A stretch of DNA of 64,000 nt, taken from assembly GCF_018129985.1 (NCBI RefSeq), contig NZ_JAFCKT010000006.1:62001-126000 (forward strand), in the 5' to 3' direction. Shown piece after piece: positions 10,850-19,486 of the stretch (the stretch's first letter is position 1; every line of letters begins with the position of its first letter). The notes beneath the pieces were generated by a model. The model saw nothing but the letters and a program-made list of their open reading frames with translations. It was not told where the DNA came from and ran no database searches. This stretch comes from Bradyrhizobium sp. SZCCT0148 (GTDB lineage: Bacteria; Pseudomonadota; Alphaproteobacteria; Rhizobiales; Xanthobacteraceae). The position numbers and the translations under genes are program-made.

Positions 10850-13800
10850 TCAGGTCGTCCGCAAGGCCTTAGAGCCAAGGTCGAGTTCGTTGACCTGCTT
10901 GTTCCGCTCGGAATCGGCGGCCGCGCGGTGGTCGGTCGCCAACACCACGTAGACCGCGGGCAGCACGAACAGCGTGAACAGCGTGCCGATCGACATGCCG
11001 GCGACGACGACGAGACCTATCGAGAAGCGGCTGGCCGCGCCCGCGCCGGTCGCGGTCAGGAGCGGGATCAGGCCGGTCACCATCGCAGCCGTCGTCATCA
11101 GGATCGGCCGGAGGCGGATGCGGGCCGACATTTCGATGGCCGAGCGACGGTCAAGCCGCTCGTTGACCTGGAGTTCGTTGGCGAACTCCACCATCAGGAT
11201 GCCGTGCTTGGTGATCAGGCCGACCAGGGTGAGCAGACCAACCTGGGTGTAGATGTTCATGGTCGCCGCGCCGAAGAACAACGGGATCAGCGCACCGACG
11301 ATCGCCATCGGCACCGAGATCATGATCACCAATGGGTCGCGCAAGCTCTCGAACTGCGCAGCCAGAACCAGGAAGATGATGATCAGCGCGAAGCCGAAGG
11401 TGATCGCGAGCTGATTGCCTTCCTGCACGTACTGCCTGGAGTCCGCGAGGTAGTCGTGGCTGAAGCCCTGCGGCAGCTTCTTGGCCTCGCCTTCGAGGAA
11501 GTCGACCGCCGCGCCCACGGTGACGCCGGGCATCGGCACGGCCGAGAACGTCGCCGAATTGAGCTGATTGTAGTGCGTCAGCGAATTCGGGTCGGTCTTG
11601 GTTTCGATCGAAACCACGGTCGACAGCGGAAGCTGCTGGCCGGTATTGGTCGTCACGTAATAGCCGCCGAGCGATTCCGGCGACAATCTCTTGGCGCGCG
11701 GCACCTGCGGAATGACCTGATAGGAACGCCCCTCCAAGTTGAAGCGATTGATGTAGTTGCCGCCGAGCAGCACCGCGAGCGTGCTGCCGAGGTTCTGCAT
11801 GTTGACGCCGAGGTCCTGCGCCTTGTTGCGGTCGATCGTCACCTTCACGTTCGGCTGGTTGTAGGCGAGATCGCTGTCGGAGACGATGAACATGCCGCTC
11901 TTGCGCGCGGAGTCCTTCAGCTTCTCCATCTGCTCAAAGACCGTCTGGAAGCTCGCGGTGGAATTGATCACCATCTGCACCGGCAGGCCGCCCGGCCCGC
12001 CCGGAAGCGGCGGCAGGTTGAATGCGAACGCCTGCACGCCCTCGATCTTGGAGAGCTCGGCCTGCACCAGAGGCTTGAGCTGGATCGACGAGCGCTTGCG
12101 CTCGTCCCAGGGCTTGAGCAGCATGCCGGCGATGCCGCCCTGCGGGCCGTTGATGCCGTTCAGCACGAAGCGCAGGTCGGTCTCGGGGAACTTCTCGAAT
12201 TCCTTGTCGAGCTTTTCACCGTAGAAATCGACGTAGTCGATGTTGGCGTATTTCGGCGCCTTGGTCACCGCGAACACGATGCCCTGGTCCTCCTCTGGCG
12301 CCAGTTCCTTCGACGTGTGCATGTAGAGGAAGCCGACGAGGCCGAGGATAGTGATCGCGAACAAGCCCGTGATGGCCTTGTAGTCGAGCGAACGATCGAG
12401 CCTGCGGCCATACCAGCGCGTCAGCGCGCCGAACACCCTGTTGACGCCCTTGGCGAAGCGGCCCTCTTCGGTGTTCTTCAGCAGCACCGAGCACATCATC
12501 GGCGACAAGGTCAGCGCGATCACGCCCGACACGATCACCGAACCCGCCAGCGTGAAGGCGAATTCGCGGAACAGCGACCCGGTGAGACCACCGAGGAAAC
12601 CGATCGGCGCGTACACCGCGGCGAGCGTGATGGTCATCGAGATGACCGGGCCGACGATTTCGCGTGCGCCCTCCAGCGACGCCTGGACCGGCGTCTTGCC
12701 CTCCTCCAGATGGCGGTGGATGTTCTCCACCACGACGATGGCGTCGTCGACCACGAGTCCGATCGCCAGCACCATCGCGAGCAGCGTCAGAAGATTGAAG
12801 CTGAAGCCCAGCGCCAGCATCAGGGTGCAGACGCCGATCATCGACAAGGGAATCGTGACGACCGGGATGATGACCGACCGCAGCGAGGCCAGGAACAGGA
12901 AGATGACCACGATCACGATGATCACGGCTTCGCCCAGCGTCTTCTCCACCTCGTCGATCGAGGACTGGATGAACTTGGTCGAATCGTAGGCGACCTTCAT
13001 CTTCATCGACGGCGGCAGGTTGCGCTCGAGTTCGGGGAACAGCGCGCGCACGCCCTTGACCAGCGTGAGCGGGTTGCCTTGCGGCGTGGCCTGCACACCA
13101 ATGAAAATCGCGTGCTCGCCGTTGAACGCGACGCTCGCATCCGTGCTTTGGGCGGCAAGCTCGACGGTGGCGATGTCCTCCATCCGCACGAAGCCGCCGT
13201 CCTTGGCCTTGACGATCATCTTCTTGAACTGGTTGACGTCGGTCAGGCCCGTGTTCGTCGAGACGTTCGAAACGATCAGATAGCCCTTGGTCTGGCCCGC
13301 CGCGGACTGGAAGTTGTTGGCCTGAATCGCCGCAGCAACGTCCGCGGGCGACACGTTGCGGCCGGCCATTTTCTGGGGATCGAGCCACAACCGCATCGCG
13401 AAGGTCTGCCCGCCGAGGATGTCGGCAGAGGCCACGCCGTCGACGGTCGAGAGCACCGGCTGCACAACGCGCGTCAGGTAATCCGAGATCGCCGAGCCCG
13501 AGAGCTCCTCGGACGAGAAGCCGAGATACATCACGGCCGTGGTCTGGCCCGTGGTCTTGGTAACGATCGGGTCGTTGGATTCCTTCGGGATCAGATATTT
13601 CACCGAGTTCGTCTTCGCCAGCACCTCGGTGAGCGCCTGGTTGGGATCGAAGTTCAGCTTGATGTAGACCTGGATCGTCGAGGTGCCGAGCACCGAGGAT
13701 GAGGTGATGTAGTCGACGCCTTCGGCAGACGCCACCGCCTGCTCGATCGGCGTCGTGATGAAGCCCTGGATCAGGTCTGCGGACGCGCCGGGATAGACGG

Positions 13801-13945
13801 TCGTGATGTTGATGACCGTGTTCGACAGCTTGGGATATTGCCGGATCGGCAGCACCATCGCCGCGCGCAGGCCGATCAGCAGGATCAACAGGCTGACGAC
13901 GACCGACAGAACCGGGCGTTTGATGAAAATGTCGGTGAAGCGCAT
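10850..13945 (-). CDS. RND multidrug efflux pump, inner-membrane transporter subunit (AcrB/MexF-like, HAE-1 type)
   Basis: A 1031-residue proton-driven pump, the standard HAE-1 length. It starts MRFTDIFIKRPVLSVVVSLLIL and contains the family patterns RQYPKLSNTVINITTVYPGAS and FQSAAGQ. In transmembrane segment 4 GLVVDDAIVVVENIHRHLEEG holds the adjacent aspartates of the proton relay. The second half repeats the architecture, including GLITKHGILMVEFANE. It pumps hydrophobic compounds from the periplasm or inner membrane through an outer-membrane channel not encoded here. It follows the membrane fusion gene on the same strand; a stable hairpin lies in the 70-bp gap between them. Confidence 0.95.
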   Translation of the reverse strand: MRFTDIFIKRPVLSVVVSLLILLIGLRAAMVLPIRQYPKLSNTVINITTVYPGASADLIQGFITTPIEQAVASAEGVDYITSSSVLGTSTIQVYIKLNFDPNQALTEVLAKTNSVKYLIPKESNDPIVTKTTGQTTAVMYLGFSSEELSGSAISDYLTRVVQPVLSTVDGVASADILGGQTFAMRLWLDPQKMAGRNVSPADVAAAIQANNFQSAAGQTKGYLIVSNVSTNTGLTDVNQFKKMIVKAKDGGFVRMEDIATVELAAQSTDASVAFNGEHAIFIGVQATPQGNPLTLVKGVRALFPELERNLPPSMKMKVAYDSTKFIQSSIDEVEKTLGEAVIIVIVVIFLFLASLRSVIIPVVTIPLSMIGVCTLMLALGFSFNLLTLLAMVLAIGLVVDDAIVVVENIHRHLEEGKTPVQASLEGAREIVGPVISMTITLAAVYAPIGFLGGLTGSLFREFAFTLAGSVIVSGVIALTLSPMMCSVLLKNTEEGRFAKGVNRVFGALTRWYGRRLDRSLDYKAITGLFAITILGLVGFLYMHTSKELAPEEDQGIVFAVTKAPKYANIDYVDFYGEKLDKEFEKFPETDLRFVLNGINGPQGGIAGMLLKPWDERKRSSIQLKPLVQAELSKIEGVQAFAFNLPPLPGGPGGLPVQMVINSTASFQTVFEQMEKLKDSARKSGMFIVSDSDLAYNQPNVKVTIDRNKAQDLGVNMQNLGSTLAVLLGGNYINRFNLEGRSYQVIPQVPRAKRLSPESLGGYYVTTNTGQQLPLSTVVSIETKTDPNSLTHYNQLNSATFSAVPMPGVTVGAAVDFLEGEAKKLPQGFSHDYLADSRQYVQEGNQLAITFGFALIIIFLVLAAQFESLRDPLVIMISVPMAIVGALIPLFFGAATMNIYTQVGLLTLVGLITKHGILMVEFANELQVNERLDRRSAIEMSARIRLRPILMTTAAMVTGLIPLLTATGAGAASRFSIGLVVVAGMSIGTLFTLFVLPAVYVVLATDHRAAADSERNKQVNELDLGSKALRTT

Positions 13946-13976
13946 CGCGGCGATCTCGATTTGTCTGTCTCAAGAA

Positions 13977-14003
13977 AAGTGATCCGGCCAAGCCGGATCA
14001 CTT
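13977..14003 (-). promoter_or_regulatory. Strong hairpin between the membrane-fusion and RND pump genes, terminator-like
   Basis: AAGTGATCCGGC at 13977-13988 pairs perfectly with 13992-14003 around a 3-base loop. In the direction of transcription (minus) it is followed by TTTTCTTG. It looks like a weak intrinsic terminator or mRNA-stability stem inside the operon, and could reduce pump expression relative to the fusion protein. Confidence 0.65.
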
Positions 14004-14015
14004 GAGTGTCATGGA

Positions 14016-15209
14016 TCAGTAGCGCGGCGGCTGCGCCGGGATCTGCGGAGCCGGGTCGGTCGAAATCGACACAGCCGCACCCGATTGCAACTTGAGCTGG
14101 CCGACGGCGACGACCTTGTCGCCCGCCTTCAGGCCCTTGACGATTTCGACGCGACCATCGACCCGGTTGCCGGTCTGCACGAAGGTGCGCACCGCGGAGA
14201 GGCTGGTCTTGCCGTCGTCTTCCTTCTTCTCGGTGATCACGAACACCGAATCGCCGTACAGCGTGTAGTCGACCGCGGTCTCCGGAACGGTGATCACGGC
14301 CGGCTTGTCCGGCAGCACCACCGTGGTGGTCACGAACATACCCGGCTTCAGGATCTTCTCCGGATTGGCGATCGTCGCCTGCACGCGGATGTTGCGGGTA
14401 TCGGTCGCGATTTGCGGTTCAATCGTCGTGATCTTGCCTTCGAAGACGCGGCCCGGATAGGCATCGACCTTGAGCCGGACCGTCTGGCCGACCTTGAGGT
14501 TGCCGGAATCCTTTTCCGTCACGGTGAAGTTGGCCCACAGCTCCGACAGGTCGGTCAATGACACGATCGCCGTGCCTGCCGTCAGATATTGGCCGACCTC
14601 GACCTTGCGGACGCCGAGATCGCCGGAGAACGGTGCGCGCACCAGCTTCTGCGAGATCAGGGCTTCGGTCTTGGCGATGCCGGCCTGCGCCTGGTCATAG
14701 GCGGCCTGCGCGGTATCGACGGTCGCCTGCGGACCGAACTGGCGCGACGCCAGCTGCTTGGCGCGATCGAGCGACAGCTGCGCGACGGTCGCCTGAGCCT
14801 TGTAATTGGCAAGGTCGCCCTGCTCCGGTGCGTCGAACAGCTGAACCAGCGGCGTGCCGGCCTCGACACGCGTGCCGGGCTCGAACTTGATCGCGGTGAC
14901 GCGGCCGTTGACGTCGGCGCTGACGTCGACCTGATGCACGGCGACGAGGCCGCCGACCGCGGTGAGCAGGTTCGGCACCACCTCGGACTTCGCCTCTGCC
15001 GCGCTGACCGCGGTCGGCGGCGGCTTGTTGTTGGCGAAGAACTGCTTGATCATCTGGCCGCGGAAATAATTGAACCAGACGAGGCCACCGACGAGCGCCG
15101 CCAGGAGCGTGCCGACGATGATGAACCAGAGCACCGGCCGGACCGGACGCTTGGGAGCCTTGCTGTCGATCGGTTCGCCCGAAATCTTGTGTTCGGTTAC
15201 GATGTTCAT
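14016..15209 (-). CDS. RND efflux membrane fusion (periplasmic adaptor) protein
   Basis: A 397-residue adaptor that links the RND pump to an outer-membrane channel. After a short cytoplasmic stretch comes one membrane anchor near residues 27-46 (VLWFIIVGTLLAALVGGLVWFNYF). The rest is periplasmic: a lipoyl-like half (VDVSADVNGRVTAIKFEPGTRVEAGTPLVQLFD), an alpha-helical hairpin rich in Ala and Gln, then the second half-motif (RAPFSGDLGVRKVEVGQYLTAGTAIVSL). The ATG at 15209 lies 1 bp after the stop of the TetR gene; the frame is open upstream into tetR but that would duplicate coding. Gene order is tetR, adaptor, pump. Confidence 0.92.
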   Translation of the reverse strand: MNIVTEHKISGEPIDSKAPKRPVRPVLWFIIVGTLLAALVGGLVWFNYFRGQMIKQFFANNKPPPTAVSAAEAKSEVVPNLLTAVGGLVAVHQVDVSADVNGRVTAIKFEPGTRVEAGTPLVQLFDAPEQGDLANYKAQATVAQLSLDRAKQLASRQFGPQATVDTAQAAYDQAQAGIAKTEALISQKLVRAPFSGDLGVRKVEVGQYLTAGTAIVSLTDLSELWANFTVTEKDSGNLKVGQTVRLKVDAYPGRVFEGKITTIEPQIATDTRNIRVQATIANPEKILKPGMFVTTTVVLPDKPAVITVPETAVDYTLYGDSVFVITEKKEDDGKTSLSAVRTFVQTGNRVDGRVEIVKGLKAGDKVVAVGQLKLQSGAAVSISTDPAPQIPAQPPRY

Positions 15210-15210
15210 G

Positions 15211-15915
15211 TCATGCACTCTCTGCAATCGCCGTCTTGCCGGCATCCGCGGCAGCCTGATTGTGGCCCAGATGCGAAGCAATTGCGGCGTCGTTAAGTCC
15301 AATACCCCTCAGGAGAAACTCACACAGCTGTCGCTCGAGGTCTTCAGCCTTGCCGTAAGCGAGGCAAGGCGCGGCCGGCAACCTGGTCAGCGCTGCAGTC
15401 ATCACCGTGTGATGCGCAAACCAGAACAGGTTGAGCGGGTCGCCGCTGAATGGCCGCGCGGCGCCGGCGGCAACGGCACGTTCAAGCGAGGCAACGAAGA
15501 CCGCCCCGATCAGCGTCTGGATCTTGGCATAGAGCAAGCGGGCGAACTCGCCATCATCCAGATGGCTGGTGGCCATCAACCGCAGGCGCTGGGCCTCTTC
15601 CTGATCGGGACCATCGGCAATGTGCAGGAAATGCTGCACCATGCCGCGGATCACTTCGACCAGCGTGGCGGTCGAAGGGTCCCGTTCGAGCAGTTCCATC
15701 AGCGCCGGGTCCGCCTCGCATTCCTCGCTCAGGATCTCGGCGTAGAGCGCCGCCTTGGACGGAAAATGCTTGAACAGCAGGGCTTCGGAAATGGCAGCGG
15801 CGGCCGCCACGCTCTTGGTCGTGGTGCCGGTATAGCCGTGTCGGGAAAAGCAGCGCTTCGCGGCTCCGAGGATCAATTGACGCCTCAGGTCGCTCGTCAT
15901 ACGCAATGAGCTCAT
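15211..15915 (-). CDS. TetR family transcriptional regulator of the RND efflux operon
   Basis: A regulator of about 234 residues. The N-terminal helix-turn-helix is clear (LGAAKRCFSRHGYTGTTTKSVAAAAAISEALLFKHFPSKAALYAEIL); the C-terminal ligand domain is diverged. It is the first gene of the operon, directly before the adaptor and pump, so it very probably represses them and itself, with a pump substrate as inducer. A perfect inverted repeat overlapping the promoter lies at 15920-15937. That palindrome argues against the longer frame starting at 15951. Start choices are ATG 15915 or ATG 15900; the promoter position makes 15915 nearly leaderless, so 15900 is possible. Confidence 0.88.
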   Translation of the reverse strand: MSSLRMTSDLRRQLILGAAKRCFSRHGYTGTTTKSVAAAAAISEALLFKHFPSKAALYAEILSEECEADPALMELLERDPSTATLVEVIRGMVQHFLHIADGPDQEEAQRLRLMATSHLDDGEFARLLYAKIQTLIGAVFVASLERAVAAGAARPFSGDPLNLFWFAHHTVMTAALTRLPAAPCLAYGKAEDLERQLCEFLLRGIGLNDAAIASHLGHNQAAADAGKTAIAESA

Positions 15916-15919
15916 GGTT

Positions 15920-15952
15920 GGTGAGTAAGCACTCACCCACGTCAAAGTCAAG
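15920..15952 (-). promoter_or_regulatory. Candidate promoter with TetR operator
   Basis: A perfect inverted repeat, GGTGAGT-AAGC-ACTCACC, spans 15920-15937. On the minus strand TTGACT (15952-15947) and TTACTC (15928-15923) stand 17 bp apart as -35 and -10, so the palindrome covers the -10 region. This is the arrangement expected for autorepression by the TetR protein encoded next to it. Confidence 0.6.
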
Positions 15953-16063
15953 CACTATGTTGCATCGCAACCTGAGTGCGTTGTCGAGTCCAGCGGATAT
16001 TGGCCCGGCCTGCACGGCTTCCGTGCATGACCTGAGCGCGGGTGGGGATGGACGGGGCGTGCG

Positions 16064-16654
16064 CTAGATCGGCTGGAAGCCGAGGTCGCCACGGATCCGG
16101 TTGAGGATGTAGGTCCCGTCCCGGGTCGGCAGGATCCGCTCCAGGCTGGCGCTGTCGATCTTCAGATTGCCAAAGCGCGGCCCGGCCGAGACGTCGTGGA
16201 CGGCTTTGGCGAATGCCTCGACCTCAGCCATGGTCGAGATCGACTGGCTGTCCTTGATGCCGCAGGCCTTGGCGATTCCGACGAGGTCGGCGGCGGCCGA
16301 GGTGTGGCTGGTCTGGCCGCCGGTCTCGCCATAGGCCTCGTTGTCGAGCACCGCGATCGACAGGTTCGACGGCCTCTGCAGCCCGATGGTGGCAAGGCTG
16401 CCCAAGCCCATCAGCATTTCGCCGTCGCCGGTGATGACCAGCACCGGCAGCTTCGGCTGCGCCAGAGCGAGACCGAGCCCAATCATCGCGGCGCCGCCCA
16501 TGCCGCCCCAGAGATAGAAATTGCGGGCGTGGTCGCCGGCTGCGCACATGTCGTTGGTCGAGGCACCGAGGCCGCCGATCGCGACGACGTCCTTGCGGTT
16601 CGCCAGCAGCGCGGACACCACCTGCCGGCGGTCGAGGAGATTGGCCTTGCTCAT
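16064..16654 (-). CDS. Thiamine-pyrophosphate decarboxylase, beta (TPP-binding) subunit, sulfopyruvate/phosphonopyruvate decarboxylase-like
   Basis: A 196-residue protein equal to the C-terminal TPP-binding domain of 2-oxoacid decarboxylases. The cofactor motif is ITGDGEMLMGLGSLATIGLQ followed by NLSIAVLDNEAYGETGGQ, and GGLGASTNDMC near the start is typical of the ComE-type beta chain. Its start overlaps the stop of the alpha-subunit gene as ATGA, so the two make one enzyme with domains split over two chains, as in sulfopyruvate decarboxylase (ComDE) and some phosphonopyruvate decarboxylases. Nothing nearby indicates sulfolactate or phosphonate metabolism, so the substrate is open. Confidence 0.82.
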   Translation of the reverse strand: MSKANLLDRRQVVSALLANRKDVVAIGGLGASTNDMCAAGDHARNFYLWGGMGGAAMIGLGLALAQPKLPVLVITGDGEMLMGLGSLATIGLQRPSNLSIAVLDNEAYGETGGQTSHTSAAADLVGIAKACGIKDSQSISTMAEVEAFAKAVHDVSAGPRFGNLKIDSASLERILPTRDGTYILNRIRGDLGFQPI

Positions 16655-17196
16655 TTGGTGAAAACCTTGGCGCCGATCAGGCGCTGCGACAGGAGGACGG
16701 CGGTGGGCGTGAGCGCATGGTAGGCTTGCGACGCAGCGGCTTCGAGCACCGCGGGTACCTCGGCTGCGTTCGAGGCACGCAACACCTGGACACCCGAGAG
16801 TTCGAACACGCCCTGCGTGGTCGAGCCCATCGGCACCTGCCACGGATTGAACTCGCCCCACTCGCCGCGCATGGTCACCAGCGTCAGGAAGGGGAAGCGC
16901 AGGATCGGGATCAGCGAGAGCATGTTGATGCAATTACCGACGCCGCTCGATTGCATCAGCAGGACGCCGCGTTGGCCGCCGGCCCAGGCGCCGGCAAGAA
17001 GCGCCACGCCCTCCTCCTCCGTGGTGAGCGGAATGCCGCGCATCGTGGAGGAGCTCAGCACGCGCTGGATCAGCTTCGAATGGCCGGCGTCCGGCACGTA
17101 CGGCACCTGCCTGACGTCGAAGCGTTGGAGCGTCGCGAAGATATCGTTGGGCCAATTCGGCGCCGTCGTGTCGGCTGCGTCAGCGCGGGCGTGCAT
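16651..17196 (-). CDS. Thiamine-pyrophosphate decarboxylase, alpha subunit (ComD-like)
   Basis: A 181-residue protein corresponding to the N-terminal domain of TPP-dependent decarboxylases. It carries YVPDAGHSKLIQRV, the catalytic-glutamate region TTEEEGVALLAGAWAGGQRG and the stretch LMQSSGVGNCINML. Paired with the beta chain downstream (4-bp overlap), it should form a heteromeric 2-oxoacid decarboxylase. AGGA lies just upstream of the ATG at 17196. It is divergent from a cytochrome P450 gene across 105 bp, so both may be controlled together. Confidence 0.82.
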   Translation of the reverse strand: MHARADAADTTAPNWPNDIFATLQRFDVRQVPYVPDAGHSKLIQRVLSSSTMRGIPLTTEEEGVALLAGAWAGGQRGVLLMQSSGVGNCINMLSLIPILRFPFLTLVTMRGEWGEFNPWQVPMGSTTQGVFELSGVQVLRASNAAEVPAVLEAAASQAYHALTPTAVLLSQRLIGAKVFTK

Positions 17197-17301
17197 TTTC
17201 CTGTCCGTTCGGCTAGCAGAGATATGCGACTGTAGACGGACGTACGCCTTGGTCGAAACAACAATAACGGCATATCGGCTTTAACCGGTGGGAATAGCGG
17301 G

Positions 17302-18522
17302 ATGAACGCAGATGCGAAGGAATTGGCGGCCGGCTTCGACCTCGAGAAGCTGACGCCACAGTTTTATGACGACCCCTATCCGACCTATCGTGCACTGCGG
17401 GAGAACGAGCCGGTCAAGCGCTTGCGCAGCGGCACCGTGTTCCTGACCCGCTACGACGATCTCGTCACCACCTACAAGAACACCAGATCGTTCAGCTCGG
17501 ACAAGAAGCGCGAGTTCGCGCCGAAATACGGCGACACCCCGCTCTACGAACATCACACCACCAGCCTGGTCTTCAACGATCCGCCGTCGCACACCCGTGT
17601 CCGCCGCCTGATCATGGGCGCGCTGTCGCCGCGGGCGATTGCCGGCATGGAGGGCGATCTCGTCAAGCTCGTCGACGGGCTGCTTGATGGCATCGCCGCC
17701 CAGGGCCATTGTGAGCTGATCGAAGATTTCGCGGCGTCCATTCCGATCGAGGTGATCGGCAATCTGCTCGACGTGCCCCATGAGGAACGCGGGCCGCTGC
17801 GCGACTGGTCACTGGCGATCCTCGGCGCGCTCGAACCCGTGGTGTCGCCTGAGGCCGCCACGCGCGGTAACAACGCTGTAAAAGACTTCCTTGCTTATCT
17901 CGATACGCTGGTCGCGCGCCGGCGCGCCAAGCCGGGCAATCCCGAGCGCGATGTGTTGACGCGTTTGATCCAGGGAGAGGAGAACGGCGAGCGGCTGACC
18001 GAGAGGGAGCTGCTGCACAATTGCATCTTCCTGCTCAATGCCGGCCACGAGACCACCACCAACCTGATCGGCAACGGCCTCGTGGCGCTGGATCGTCATC
18101 CCGACCAGAAGCAGCGGCTGATCGACAACCCCGAGCTGATCAAGACCGCCGTCGAGGAGGTGCTGCGCTACGAGAGCTCGAACCAGCTCGGCAATCGCAT
18201 GACCACCGAACCCGTCGAGCTGGGCGGCGTCAGGCTTGAGGCCGGCACGTCGGTGACGCTGTGCATTGGCGCGGCCAACCGCGATCCCGCGCAGTTTGCC
18301 GACCCTGAACGCTTCGACATCGCACGCGCGCCGAACCGGCATCTCGCCTTCGCCACCGGTGCGCATCAATGCGCCGGCATGGCGCTGGCAAGGCTGGAAG
18401 GCGCGATCGCGATCTCGCGCTTCCTGGCGCGTTTCCCGAACTACGCGGTGAGCGGCCAGCCGACGCGCGGTGGACGGGTGCGGTTTCGCGGCTTTTTGAG
18501 CGTGCCCTGCACGATCGGATGA
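17302..18522 (+). CDS. Cytochrome P450
   Basis: A 406-residue soluble bacterial P450. The haem-binding loop FATGAHQCAGMALARLEG places the cysteine ligand at residue 357. The I-helix oxygen-activation motif is LLNAGHETTTNLI, and the K-helix ExxR is in EEVLRYES. Length and lack of a membrane anchor fit the class that takes electrons from a ferredoxin and ferredoxin reductase. No ferredoxin is adjacent; a putidaredoxin-reductase-like protein is 12 kb away at 30314-31546. It is divergent from the TPP decarboxylase genes. The substrate is unknown. Confidence 0.93.
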   Translation: MNADAKELAAGFDLEKLTPQFYDDPYPTYRALRENEPVKRLRSGTVFLTRYDDLVTTYKNTRSFSSDKKREFAPKYGDTPLYEHHTTSLVFNDPPSHTRVRRLIMGALSPRAIAGMEGDLVKLVDGLLDGIAAQGHCELIEDFAASIPIEVIGNLLDVPHEERGPLRDWSLAILGALEPVVSPEAATRGNNAVKDFLAYLDTLVARRRAKPGNPERDVLTRLIQGEENGERLTERELLHNCIFLLNAGHETTTNLIGNGLVALDRHPDQKQRLIDNPELIKTAVEEVLRYESSNQLGNRMTTEPVELGGVRLEAGTSVTLCIGAANRDPAQFADPERFDIARAPNRHLAFATGAHQCAGMALARLEGAIAISRFLARFPNYAVSGQPTRGGRVRFRGFLSVPCTIG

Positions 18523-18548
18523 GAGCCGCTCACCAAAATTTGCGAAAA

Positions 18549-18577
18549 CAACCCCATGCACAGTAGCCAAGGGGTTG
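18549..18577. terminator. Possible terminator between convergent genes
   Basis: CAACCCC at 18549-18555 pairs with GGGGTTG at 18571-18577 across a 15-base loop, then ATTTAT follows. It lies between the convergent P450 and TIM-barrel isomerase genes. The stem is short, so this is tentative. Confidence 0.3.
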
Positions 18578-18622
18578 ATTTATCACAGCAATTTAGCTGG
18601 GCTAGGGACAATACCATAATAC

Positions 18623-19486
18623 CTAAACCACCGTCTTGTGCCTCGCTATGCAGGTGCGCAGCACATCGTCCATCGGCTTGCCCCACCAATCGTTGGAGAA
18701 TATCTCGATCTCGGAATAGCCGCCAAAGCCCTGCGCTTCGACCGCTTGACGCACCGATCTGATGTCGATGACGCCGTCGCCAATCATGCCGCGGTCGTTG
18801 AGGATGTCCCTGGTCGGCACCAGCCAATCGCAGACGTGAAAGGCCAGCAGGCGATCCTTGCCGGCCCGCGCGATCTGCCCCATCAGCTCCGGGTCCCACC
18901 AGATGTGATAGACATCGAGCGCGACGCCGAGCATGCCGCTGCGGGCAGGATCGAGCCGATCGCAGATATCGAGCGCCTGCTTCGTCGTGTTCACGCAGGC
19001 GCGATCGGCCGCATAGGCTGGATGTAGCGGCTCGATGGCCAGCGGCAGCTTTGCCTGTCGCGCATAGTCGAGCATCTCGGCCAGCGCCTCTTCGACCTGT
19101 CCGCGCGCTGCCGCGATGTCCTTCGACGCCTCGCTGCCGGGCCGCGAATATTGCGGCAAGCCGCCGACGACGAGGACGATGCAGGGCGCGCCCAACGCCT
19201 TGGCTTCGTCGACGCAGCGCTTGTTGTCGTCGCGCACTTCACTTCGGCGCGATGCGTCCGAGGTGAACATGCCGCCGCGGCAATAGCCCGACAATTCGAG
19301 ACCGGCATCACGCACCGCGCGCGCGGCACGGTCGAGACCGACGGTCGCGACCTGGTCGCGCCAGGGATCGATGGCGCGAATACCGTGCTTTGCGCAGGCA
19401 TCGATGATCGCGACGAGGTCACCCTGCTTGCGGACGGTCGCCGTGTTGAGCGACAGCCAGCGGTGGTCGGACGAGAAATCGCGCAT
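18623..19486 (-). CDS. Sugar phosphate isomerase/epimerase family TIM-barrel protein
   Basis: A 287-residue xylose-isomerase-like TIM barrel. Expected metal ligands appear at the strand ends: LAIEPLHP (Glu), LGVALDVYHIWWDP (Asp, His), LLAFHVCDW (His) and YSEIEIF (Glu). Such proteins isomerise or epimerise sugars and cyclitols, or dehydrate inosose-like compounds. It is the last gene of a minus-strand operon with the DUF993, Gfo/Idh/MocA and enolase-superfamily genes and an ABC importer. Its start overlaps the DUF993 stop by one base (TGATG). Substrate unknown. Confidence 0.85.
   Translation of the reverse strand: MRDFSSDHRWLSLNTATVRKQGDLVAIIDACAKHGIRAIDPWRDQVATVGLDRAARAVRDAGLELSGYCRGGMFTSDASRRSEVRDDNKRCVDEAKALGAPCIVLVVGGLPQYSRPGSEASKDIAAARGQVEEALAEMLDYARQAKLPLAIEPLHPAYAADRACVNTTKQALDICDRLDPARSGMLGVALDVYHIWWDPELMGQIARAGKDRLLAFHVCDWLVPTRDILNDRGMIGDGVIDIRSVRQAVEAQGFGGYSEIEIFSNDWWGKPMDDVLRTCIARHKTVV

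Noticed and set aside
10676..13702. A 1008-codon open frame on the plus strand opposite the RND pump gene
   Set aside because: It is a GC-rich antisense shadow: Arg/His/Asp-rich without domains, and the minus strand carries an unmistakable AcrB-type protein.
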